Assembly: GCA_003563585.1 (NCBI GenBank)
Contig: PWUQ01000003.1
Span: forward strand, 1 to 8,661
DNA length: 8,661 nucleotides
Reading direction: 5' to 3'
DNA from: Candidatus Parvarchaeota archaeon
GTDB lineage: Archaea > Nanobdellota > Nanobdellia > CSSed11-243R1
Within the stretch, counting starts at the first letter, position 1, and the number at the start of each line of letters is the position of its first letter. The position numbers were made by a program, and so were the translations under genes. Of the stretch, positions 1-5,082 are shown piece by piece. The notes under the pieces are model-generated. The model was not told the origin of the DNA, searched no databases, and saw only the letters and a list, made by a program, of their open reading frames with translations.

Positions 1-1
1 A

Positions 2-388
2 TTTAAGATAAAGCCTGAAAAAATTAAAGTCTCTAAAAATGGAGAACAAGTTATGAAAGTTTACGTTGAAAATAAAACTGAAACTATGTTAAAAATAAAA
101 GTTGGCGTAAAACAAGTAGATAGAAAATATACAGCTCTTTTATATGACCCTGTAAAAAATTTTGGGTACACAAAATTAGTTAAATCTAGAATAGTGGGAG
201 CGGGAGAAATAGGAACTTTTAAATTTATAGTAAAACCTGATGTGTATGGGATACAAGATTTATATGAATTAAAAGGGAAGGGAGAAATAAACATGAATTT
301 TGGAATTCAAGTTGAAGCAGATAATTTTTGCGGTACAAAAAGTTCAATAAAAAAGATTCCTGTAAGAATAGTAAAGGTTAAAATATAG
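2..388 (+). CDS. 3' part of a beta-rich protein of unknown function (5' end outside window)
   Basis: The frame is open from the left edge of the window to a TAG at 386-388, giving 128 visible codons. The ATG at 53 is therefore probably an internal methionine and not the start. The visible residues alternate hydrophobic and charged positions (for example VMKVYVENKTETMLKIKVGV near the start), as expected of a beta-sandwich (Ig-like) domain at the C-terminus of a secreted or surface-anchored protein. There is one cysteine, in NFCGTK near residue 112, and no membrane segment in the visible part. The next gene starts 29 bp downstream in the same direction, so the two may be co-transcribed. I do not recognise the family. 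The Ig-like fold is inferred from residue pattern only. Confidence 0.7.
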   Translation, partial: FKIKPEKIKVSKNGEQVMKVYVENKTETMLKIKVGVKQVDRKYTALLYDPVKNFGYTKLVKSRIVGAGEIGTFKFIVKPDVYGIQDLYELKGKGEINMNFGIQVEADNFCGTKSSIKKIPVRIVKVKI

Positions 389-406
389 TTTTTTTTCAAA
401 ATTAGT

Positions 407-412
407 AGGTGA
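407..412 (+). promoter_or_regulatory. Shine-Dalgarno AGGTGA fixing the OB-fold gene start
   Basis: AGGTGA lies 5 nt before the ATG at 418. A GTG at 409 in the same frame falls inside this element, so the longer 99-codon reading would start within its own SD. The ATG at 418 is the better start. Confidence 0.7.
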
Positions 413-417
413 AAGAA

Positions 418-708
418 ATGGAAATAACAAAAATTCAACCTGGAATGACAGGTGTAAACATAAAAGGAAAAGTACTTGAAATAGGCAAAATAAGAGATGT
501 GAAAACCCGATATGGGGAAACACAAGTTGCAAACGCAATAATAGAAGATAGCACAGGACAGTTAAAGCTGACTCTATGGGGCGACCAAATAGAAAAAGTA
601 AGCGAAGGAGATGTTGTAGAAGTTGTTAATGGATATGCAAGAGAATGGCAAGGAGAAATACAAGTAAGCGTTGGCAAGCAAGGAGAGTTAAAGATTTCTA
701 ATGAATAA
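418..708 (+). CDS. Single OB-fold nucleic-acid-binding protein (SSB/RPA-like)
   Basis: This 96-residue protein is essentially one OB-fold. It resembles the N-terminal DNA-binding domain of archaeal SSB/RPA proteins (the SsoSSB/hSSB1 type), which coat single-stranded DNA during replication and repair. Seen in the sequence: an opening ITKIQPGMTGVNIKGKV strand, the RYGETQVANAIIEDSTGQLKL beta-hairpin typical of the family, and LTLWGDQ followed by the GDVVEV strand. W54, Y73 and W77 are candidate base-stacking residues. It lacks the acidic or glycine-rich tail and the zinc-finger domain of larger SSB/RPA proteins, so it may be a minimal SSB or an accessory OB protein. The start is chosen by the AGGTGA SD. 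Its last 8 bp overlap the next gene, implying co-translation. OB-fold assignment is strong; the exact role is inferred. Confidence 0.8.
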   Translation: MEITKIQPGMTGVNIKGKVLEIGKIRDVKTRYGETQVANAIIEDSTGQLKLTLWGDQIEKVSEGDVVEVVNGYAREWQGEIQVSVGKQGELKISNE

Positions 709-1228
709 TTGTAAAAAATGTAAAAAAAATCTGAAAAAGGATTGGAAATATTGTCCTTATTGTGGAGAATATACTAGATTTAGAATTAAAATTCCTAATT
801 TTTTTAGCAGTAAACATGAATTCGAGGGAGATATGGAAGACATGGGTAAAGAAATAGAACAAGTTTTTTCTATGATGGGTTTCCCCATGAAAGTCAATGT
901 GCAGAGACACAACATACAAAAATTAAGACCTAAAAAAGTAAAAAAAAGAAAAAGAAGAAAAAAAGAAGAAATCTCAAGAGAAATAGACAAAACAATAGAA
1001 CCTAAATCTTCTGTAAAAGATATGCCCAACAAGACAATAATAGAAGTTTCACTTCCAAAAATAGAATCTAAAAAAGACATAAATATAAGAAAATTGGAGG
1101 AATCACTTGAAATACGCGCATACAAAGGAAAAACGATGTATTTCAAAGTAATACCTCTTTCTAAAAATTCTGAAATTGTTGAAAAATCCTTCAAAAATAA
1201 AAAGTTGAGACTCGTTTTTTCAAAGTAA
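701..1228 (+). CDS. Zinc-ribbon protein with C-terminal Hsp20/alpha-crystallin-like domain
   Basis: This 175-residue protein has two recognisable parts. Residues 1-25 form a short zinc ribbon with C4-x2-C7 and C18-x2-C21 (CKKC and CPYC). Residues about 111-174 (KTIIEVSLPKIESKKDINI, then LEIRAYKG, then YFKVIPL, then NKKLRLVFSK) follow the beta-strand order of the alpha-crystallin domain of small heat-shock proteins, including the closing strand. Between them lies a hydrophilic linker with a run of Lys/Arg at 78-88. An Hsp20 domain suggests a chaperone or protein-interaction role. The ribbon and basic stretch suggest contact with nucleic acid or another protein. No terminal IxI motif is seen, so large oligomers of the usual small-Hsp type are not assured. 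The ATG overlaps the OB-fold stop region by 8 bp, so the pair is probably translationally coupled. Domain calls come from motif reading only. Confidence 0.65.
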   Translation: MNNCKKCKKNLKKDWKYCPYCGEYTRFRIKIPNFFSSKHEFEGDMEDMGKEIEQVFSMMGFPMKVNVQRHNIQKLRPKKVKKRKRRKKEEISREIDKTIEPKSSVKDMPNKTIIEVSLPKIESKKDINIRKLEESLEIRAYKGKTMYFKVIPLSKNSEIVEKSFKNKKLRLVFSK

Positions 1229-1241
1229 GGCTAATTCGCTA

Positions 1242-1250
1242 TATTTAAAT
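1242..1250 (+). promoter_or_regulatory. Probable TATA box for the small membrane protein gene
   Basis: The AT-rich stretch ATATTTAAAT (1241-1250) sits in the only sizeable spacer between + strand genes here. It is about 50 bp before the ATG at 1296, which would place transcription start near 1270 and leave a short leader containing the GGAGGTG SD at 1284-1290. Confidence 0.5.
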
Positions 1251-1295
1251 ACTATATTTGTGTTTTTATTTATATTATTAATGGGAGGTGGGCTA

Positions 1296-1706
1296 ATGGC
1301 TAAAAAGAAAAAAACCAAAGCAAAGAAGAAAGCAGCAAAAAGATTGATGAACAAAGAAACACAGAAAAATGTCGGTTATTGGGTATTTTTAGTTGGTGTC
1401 TTTGTAGCAATTATAGCAGGATTATTAACAGTGGATGTAATACAACCTGATGTCGTATGGGTCTTAGCGATTCTTGGTATTGTCGTAGGACTTATGAACA
1501 TAAAGTTGAAGGATGAAGTTCCATTCTTGATAGCAACTTTGGTTTTAATGACTGCAGCAGGATTCTTTTCAGCTTCTTTAACATTCATTCCATATATTGG
1601 ATATGTTGGAGAATTGATTGGAACAATATTGCAATACATAATATTTTTCGTAGCACCAGCAGCAATAATTGTAGCATTAAAAGCAGTGTACCATTTCGGA
1701 AAATAG
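1296..1706 (+). CDS. Small multi-pass membrane protein with Lys-rich N-terminal tail
   Basis: This 136-residue protein begins with a strongly basic cytoplasmic tail (residues 2-20, mostly Lys, Ala and Arg). About four hydrophobic segments follow, at roughly 26-46, 52-69, 75-95 and 103-130, the last probably bent at PAA (121-123). The start is fixed by a strong SD, GGAGGTG at 1284-1290, 5 nt before the ATG. A longer reading from 1260 would place the SD inside the coding region. There are no catalytic motifs and no cysteines. Function is not recognisable. The basic tail and tight helical bundle would be compatible with a membrane protein binding anionic lipid or nucleic acid at the inner face, but that is speculation. 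It appears monocistronic, with its own promoter upstream and a T-rich terminator downstream. Confidence 0.75.
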   Translation: MAKKKKTKAKKKAAKRLMNKETQKNVGYWVFLVGVFVAIIAGLLTVDVIQPDVVWVLAILGIVVGLMNIKLKDEVPFLIATLVLMTAAGFFSASLTFIPYIGYVGELIGTILQYIIFFVAPAAIIVALKAVYHFGK

Positions 1707-1711
1707 TTTTA

Positions 1712-1745
1712 AATTCTTTTTCTTTTTTTTATTTTCTAAAGAATT
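1712..1745. terminator. T-rich inverted repeat between convergent genes
   Basis: AATTCTTT (1712-1719) is perfectly repeated inverted as AAAGAATT (1738-1745) around a T-rich centre. The + strand carries a long oligo-T tract (1717-1735), the usual archaeal termination signal, just after the membrane protein stop. The repeat fills most of the 42 bp between the convergent stops, so it may also help end endA transcription, although that strand is A-rich here. Confidence 0.55.
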
Positions 1746-1748
1746 AGT

Positions 1749-2282
1749 TTATGGTCTAGTCCATCTTGCTTCGTAGTATGTGGTGTCACCTTCGTCATCC
1801 ACTATCCCTATCAAAAGTTTTTTTCTTACAGAATGAGCAACTCTCATCATAGCCGCGAACTTTCTCCAGTCAAAAGATTCACCCTCATGTACTGCAAAAA
1901 GAACCCATTTAGCGTGTTCTTCTCCAGGAGAACCTCCTCTTGGATAAACTCTAAAATCTGCTCCGTACTTAAGAGCGGTTTTTGTGATATATCCTCTTTT
2001 TCTTATGTCTTTGTAAACTGTATATCTCGTGTAGAATCTGGCGTCCAATTTAGTTGCTTCTTTTATGAATCTTTTAAATCCTATTTTTCTTCCTTTCTGA
2101 CTTTTTATTTCAAGTGTTCCCTTTTCAGCCAACAAAAGAGCTTCAATTAATGAAAGCTCCAACTTACCCTCTAACACTTTACCATACCAACCTTTATTGA
2201 ATATTCTGCTTGAATCCGATTCATCTCTGACAATTACTTTATCGCCTGTAAGTATTCCCTCGGCTATTTTGTCTTTTACCAT
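1749..2282 (-). CDS. endA: tRNA-splicing endonuclease (tRNA-intron lyase)
   Basis: EndA cuts archaeal pre-tRNAs at bulge-helix-bulge junctions, leaving 2',3'-cyclic phosphate and 5'-hydroxyl ends for ligation. At 177 residues it matches the homotetrameric alpha4 form (about 180 aa in Methanocaldococcus). The N-terminal domain covers roughly 1-80. The C-terminal nuclease domain contains YTVYKDIRKRGYITKTALKYG, then GADFRVYPRG with catalytic Tyr113, EEHAKWVL with His123, and RVAHSVRKKLLIGIVDDEGD with Lys154. All three catalytic residues and the conserved RVAHSVRKKLL core are present. The ATG lies 3 nt after the stop of the HD-GYP-like gene and has no SD, so translation is probably coupled. It is the last gene of a three-gene - strand unit. 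The two tRNA genes upstream on the same strand each carry two introns that this enzyme would be expected to process. Confidence 0.95.
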   Translation of the reverse strand: MVKDKIAEGILTGDKVIVRDESDSSRIFNKGWYGKVLEGKLELSLIEALLLAEKGTLEIKSQKGRKIGFKRFIKEATKLDARFYTRYTVYKDIRKRGYITKTALKYGADFRVYPRGGSPGEEHAKWVLFAVHEGESFDWRKFAAMMRVAHSVRKKLLIGIVDDEGDTTYYEARWTRP

Positions 2283-2285
2283 AAT

Positions 2286-2843
2286 TCAAAAGAAAAGATA
2301 TGTATTAATAAAATTGTCGGATTCCTTTTTATAATTATAAACATCTTCTAAAGCTTCTACAATAGTAGAATCGAATCTTTCTGGATTATTCTTTAATAAT
2401 TCAATAGCCTTGGCAGAAGGGGAATTTTCACGAAAATTAAAGATTTCATAATTCGCATTTGCAAATATTTCAGCTACATTTATTATTCTACTATTTTTAA
2501 CAATATCTTCTCCAGAAATACCTTCAGGATAACCAGTTCCATCTAAAAGTTCATGATGTTGATAAACTGCTTTCCTTATAGTTCCAGAAACCCCACAAAC
2601 TTCTAAGATTTTTCCACCATATATCGGATGAAATTCATCTTCAATAACTAATTTGCCTATGTCATGAAAAAATCCAGATATTGTTAATTCCCTTAAATCT
2701 ACTGGTTTTAATTCTAACTGATTACCTATTTGATTACATAATTCTGCAACTTTTAAAGAATGTTCATAAATTTCTGGTTTTTTTATTTTTAACTCATCTA
2801 ATAATTCATTTAATCTTTTATTGTTGATGTGTTCCTTGTGCAT
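2286..2843 (-). CDS. Compact HD-GYP-like metal-dependent phosphohydrolase
   Basis: This 185-residue single-domain protein has no visible sensory or receiver domain. It keeps the HD-GYP signature: E24-x3-H28, HDIGK at 60-64, HP at 72-73, HHE at 96-98, DGTGYPEG at 101-108 and FDSTIVEA near 157-164. HD-GYP enzymes are bacterial c-di-GMP (or cGAMP) phosphodiesterases; related HDIG proteins cleave other nucleotides. Compared with trinuclear HD-GYPs, the E, H, H-D, H, H-H ligand order is retained. The stretch from HD to the next His is about 12 residues instead of about 29, and the Asp of the VADVFDA motif is Glu124 (VAEIFAN). Activity on c-di-GMP is therefore uncertain. The start has an excellent SD (AAGGAGG, 2851-2857). 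It lies 15 bp after the upstream surface protein gene and 3 bp before endA. Confidence 0.85.
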   Translation of the reverse strand: MHKEHINNKRLNELLDELKIKKPEIYEHSLKVAELCNQIGNQLELKPVDLRELTISGFFHDIGKLVIEDEFHPIYGGKILEVCGVSGTIRKAVYQHHELLDGTGYPEGISGEDIVKNSRIINVAEIFANANYEIFNFRENSPSAKAIELLKNNPERFDSTIVEALEDVYNYKKESDNFINTYLFF

Positions 2844-2858
2844 TTACTATCCTCCTTG

Positions 2859-4097
2859 TTATTTTACCATGTAATTATTATCATGAACGTTTTTATGGTT
2901 GGTTAATTTTCTAGGATGTTTTTCCGTGTAATCTACCGCTTTCTCTTTCCATATATTGGTTTGCATATATCTAAATAAGAAATATCCACCAATTCCTAGT
3001 ATCAAAACAAATGATATAATCAATCCAGTTCCTCCTAATCCTCCAGCATCTTCCGAGAAAAACATTCCAGATATAGAACCAAGTCTTGTTTCGTGTTTCA
3101 ATTCTATTTTTTCCCTGTATATTCTACTTCCTTCTGAGTTTATTACCAAATAAACATTATAATCTGTTGGTTCCTTAGGAATAAGTTCAAAAAATATTTC
3201 TTTGGACTCATCCACATCTAAAATAAAGTCAGATTCTTCAAAACGTATTATCAAATCACTTTCTATTTCTTCTTTTTCAATGAAAATAGTATATCTTTTT
3301 TCAGCATCACCTATATTCTGAATAGACATATTAAATTCTATTTTTTCATCAATTTTGCTAAATTTTCTTTCAAAAATGTTTTCATCAAATTCAATTATAG
3401 ATTGTTCTTTTTCAGGTCTTGTTATACGAATTTCTATTGTTTCTGTTTTACAGTTATCTTCTATATTACATATAATTAAATCGATTTCATATTTTCCAAC
3501 TCTAATATCTTCAGGTACAAAAATATCAAATGAAAATCTATCGGAAGAGTAATAATCTACTTTTATGAATTCTTCATCTATTTCAAAATGTTCCCAATTT
3601 TCTATTTTAATTGAATACGTGTCATCTAAGGTTCCTCTGTTGAATAATTCAACATTAAATGTTTCTACTTCTCCTGGCTTCAAAACTTCTATAGTTTTAT
3701 CCAAATTAAAAGAAAAATTTCTTTTCCTCGAAGATATCAGTATATTTCTCCTTATGCTTGTTGAATAATCTTCATTGTAAACTCTAAAAGTTACCCAAAT
3801 ACTTTCTTTATCTGGAACTTCTAAAAAGAAATTTTGTTCTGCTGTTTGTCTTGAATATATGAATCTTGGAGTTCCTTGCACGAAAACTCTGTTGTTGTAA
3901 ATTAATTCAAGTTGGTATTGTTGTGTTTCACTTCTTCTATTCTCTATTGATATTGTTCCTTCTACAACTTCACCTGGGAAGAAAACAGCTCTATCCAATT
4001 CAAAATTTGTTATTCTAAAATTTTGTGCGTAAGATACACTAAATGAAATTAAAATAATCAAAAGCCCTAATATTATTTTACTACTATTCAATTGCAT
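2859..4097 (-). CDS. Secreted/surface protein with Ig-like domains and one C-terminal TM segment
   Basis: This 412-residue protein has type I membrane topology. Residues 1-24 are a signal peptide (basic K7, hydrophobic core 8-22, likely cleavage after SYA). Three beta-rich domains follow at roughly 27-125, 128-228 and 235-337. Each contains the pattern of a proline-glycine or aspartate turn before a strand and an N-x-G-rich strand (VLKPGEVETFNVELFNRGT, and FNMSIQNIGDAEKRY), resembling NEW3/CARDB-type Ig-like adhesion domains. C210 and C216 could form a disulfide. A glycine-rich TM helix (about 355-378) is followed by a basic cytoplasmic tail of about 34 residues. It probably anchors in the cytoplasmic membrane and displays its domains outside, as a cell-envelope or adhesion component. 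It is first in a unit with the HD-GYP-like gene and endA, and its stop codon sits beside the next gene's SD. Fold assignments come from residue patterns. Confidence 0.75.
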   Translation of the reverse strand: MQLNSSKIILGLLIILISFSVSYAQNFRITNFELDRAVFFPGEVVEGTISIENRRSETQQYQLELIYNNRVFVQGTPRFIYSRQTAEQNFFLEVPDKESIWVTFRVYNEDYSTSIRRNILISSRKRNFSFNLDKTIEVLKPGEVETFNVELFNRGTLDDTYSIKIENWEHFEIDEEFIKVDYYSSDRFSFDIFVPEDIRVGKYEIDLIICNIEDNCKTETIEIRITRPEKEQSIIEFDENIFERKFSKIDEKIEFNMSIQNIGDAEKRYTIFIEKEEIESDLIIRFEESDFILDVDESKEIFFELIPKEPTDYNVYLVINSEGSRIYREKIELKHETRLGSISGMFFSEDAGGLGGTGLIISFVLILGIGGYFLFRYMQTNIWKEKAVDYTEKHPRKLTNHKNVHDNNYMVK

Positions 4098-4113
4098 CCC
4101 CTCATATTTTAAA

Positions 4114-4140
4114 TAGTATGTTTACTTATAAACATTACTA
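4114..4140. promoter_or_regulatory. TATA box inside an imperfect inverted repeat before the surface protein gene
   Basis: On the - strand GTTTATAAG (4133-4125) lies about 32 bp before the ATG at 4097, so transcription should begin only a few bases upstream of it. The TATA element is at the centre of an imperfect inverted repeat with arms TAGTATGTTTA (4114-4124) and TAAACATTACTA (4129-4140), differing by one inserted base. This could be an operator or an RNA hairpin ending the upstream glycosylase transcript. A GAGGGG directly touches the ATG, which is too close for a normal SD. Confidence 0.5.
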
Positions 4141-4863
4141 TTATCTGTAGAATTTCTCAAGTGCGTCTTCACGATACGTAGAATATTTGCGCCACACCAC
4201 TGCCTGAAATATAGCTGGAGATATTTCCTCCAAGTCAGTTAATTCCAAAAGCTTCTCATTTTTGGTCAAATCTGTAGTTAATTTTTCAAGCTTCAAATAC
4301 TCTTTATGATTTGGGCCACTTTTTGTTTTATAATTTGGAATTTCAACATCATACCCCAATTTATCTAGAAATTTAAGAAGAACAATATCTACAGGAACAA
4401 TATTTTCATACCCACATTTAATCATGTATAGTGAAGCACATTTCAAACCTAATCCTGGAGCTTCTTTCGCGAGCTGATTTCTTAATTTAAATTCTTCTTC
4501 TCTTCCGTTTTCAGCATCATGTAAAATTTTTTTATGTAAATTAGATTTGTTCCACCAATCTGCAAAATTATATATCCTCTCCATTTTCTGGTTTGGAAAA
4601 TGTGCATTTTTTAAAATTTTATAAATATCATCAAAAGAATTTTCAAAACCTTCGATTATTCTGTCGGGCGTGTCAAAATTCGAATTAATTAAATTCTCGT
4701 AGAGTTCTTGATGTGTAGGATTATTTTGAACTGCTGAAAGTATACAATAATTTCCGGCATTATACATATAATATTCTGTCAAAGGTATGTGTTCTCTTTT
4801 CAAAAATTCCTCGATATCTTCAAAATCTTTTTTGCATAAATAAAATTCTTCCAAATAGAGCAC
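4141..4863 (-). CDS. HhH-GPD superfamily DNA glycosylase, OGG1-like active site
   Basis: This protein of up to 240 residues carries the helix-hairpin-helix/GPD core of base-excision-repair glycosylases. PGLGLKCASLYMIKCGY (136-152) is the hairpin with candidate Schiff-base Lys141. VPVD (156-159) supplies the catalytic Asp159, 18 residues later, as in OGG1 (K249/D268, VPVDVH). It would therefore be expected to remove a damaged base, perhaps 8-oxoguanine, and nick the abasic site. The usual His two residues after the Asp is Val161, so substrate choice is uncertain. It is about the size of archaeal OGG/AGOG enzymes. The start is ambiguous. The frame opens with GTG at 4863, right after an in-frame TAG. 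That GTG is part of AGGTG (4865-4861), which would be a well-spaced SD (6 nt) for the TTG at 4854. The gene begins 8 nt after tRNA-Trp on the same strand. Confidence 0.7.
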   Translation of the reverse strand: MLYLEEFYLCKKDFEDIEEFLKREHIPLTEYYMYNAGNYCILSAVQNNPTHQELYENLINSNFDTPDRIIEGFENSFDDIYKILKNAHFPNQKMERIYNFADWWNKSNLHKKILHDAENGREEEFKLRNQLAKEAPGLGLKCASLYMIKCGYENIVPVDIVLLKFLDKLGYDVEIPNYKTKSGPNHKEYLKLEKLTTDLTKNEKLLELTDLEEISPAIFQAVVWRKYSTYREDALEKFYR

Positions 4864-4885
4864 CTATAAAGTGGGGCGGCAGGGA

Positions 4886-4925
4886 ATTTCAGACTTTTTG
4901 GTTAAGCTTTTTTCCAAAAAGTTCA
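4886..4925 (-). other. T-loop intron (59/60) of tRNA-Trp
   Basis: The intron is 40 nt. BHB fold by hand: T-loop bases 54-57 (TTCA, 4931-4928) pair with intron TGAA (4891-4888). The 5' bulge is A58 A59 / T4925 and the 3' bulge A4887 T4886 / T60. The inner helix is ACTTTTTGG paired with CCAAAAAGT, plus an adjoining G-C with one bulged A. Cutting after the second base of each bulge and joining gives the standard 7-nt loop TTCAAAT. Confidence 0.88.
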
Positions 4926-4946
4926 TTTGAACCCCGATCAACGGGT

Positions 4947-5004
4947 ATCTACATACCCCTTGCATATCATCCCCTAAAAAGGGTCATCGCTCCAAAAAAG
5001 TATT
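4947..5004 (-). other. Anticodon-loop intron (37/38) of tRNA-Trp
   Basis: The intron is 58 nt at the canonical archaeal position. The 5' bulge is A36 G37 / A5004 and the 3' bulge A4948 T4947 / A38. The inner helix ATACTTTTT (5003-4995) pairs with AAGGGGTAT (4961-4953), 9 bp with three G-U pairs. The central 4-bp helix pairs C32-C35 with GTAG (4952-4949) but has a C34/U mismatch. The loop contains a small CCC/GGG hairpin. Confidence 0.85.
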
Positions 5005-5067
5005 CTGGAGCCCGCCATAATAGCCAGGTTATACTACCGCCCCATAAAAAGAAAATAAAAATTAAAA

Positions 5068-5076
5068 CTTATAAAT
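5068..5076 (-). promoter_or_regulatory. TATA box of tRNA-Trp
   Basis: ATTTATAAG on the - strand is centred about 29 bp before the first tRNA base, the expected archaeal spacing. It lies just beyond the stop codon of the DUF4013 gene. The oligo-T runs between it and the tRNA may also terminate that gene. Confidence 0.65.
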
Positions 5077-5082
5077 GTTTCA

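Larger units (their letters stand above)
4872..5043 (-). tRNA. tRNA-Trp (CCA) with two introns
   Basis: The acceptor stem is GGGGCGG (5043-5037) pairing with CCGCCCC (4879-4873), with discriminator A at 4872 and no encoded CCA. The D-arm carries the GG pair. The anticodon stem GCGGG (5015-5011) pairs with CCCGT (4945-4941). The anticodon CCA is at 5008-5006. The T-stem CGGGG (4936-4932) pairs with CCCTG (4884-4880). Two introns interrupt the gene: 58 nt at 37/38 and 40 nt at 59/60. Removing both leaves a 74-nt tRNA with T-loop TTCAAAT. The D-stem has only three pairs, with a T13/T22 mismatch. A TATA box lies about 29 bp upstream. The DNA glycosylase gene starts 8 nt past the 3' end and may share the transcript. 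Confidence 0.92.

Noticed and set aside
757..1194. Long - strand frame opposite the zinc-ribbon/Hsp20-like gene (145 codons)
   Set aside because: Hydrophobic composition arises from reading the Lys/Glu-rich gene backwards. No SD precedes it, and the + strand frame has recognisable domains and coupling.
1833..2150. + strand frame inside endA (105 codons)
   Set aside because: It overlaps the catalytic core of a confidently identified gene and shows no recognisable motif.
4947..5004. Box C/D guide RNA within the tRNA-Trp intron
   Set aside because: Two GATGA motifs resemble box C/C', and Trp introns in other archaea do hold such guides. There is no CTGA (box D or D') anywhere in the intron or across its circular junction, and the anticodon-complementary stretch precedes the box C-like motif and not a box D.
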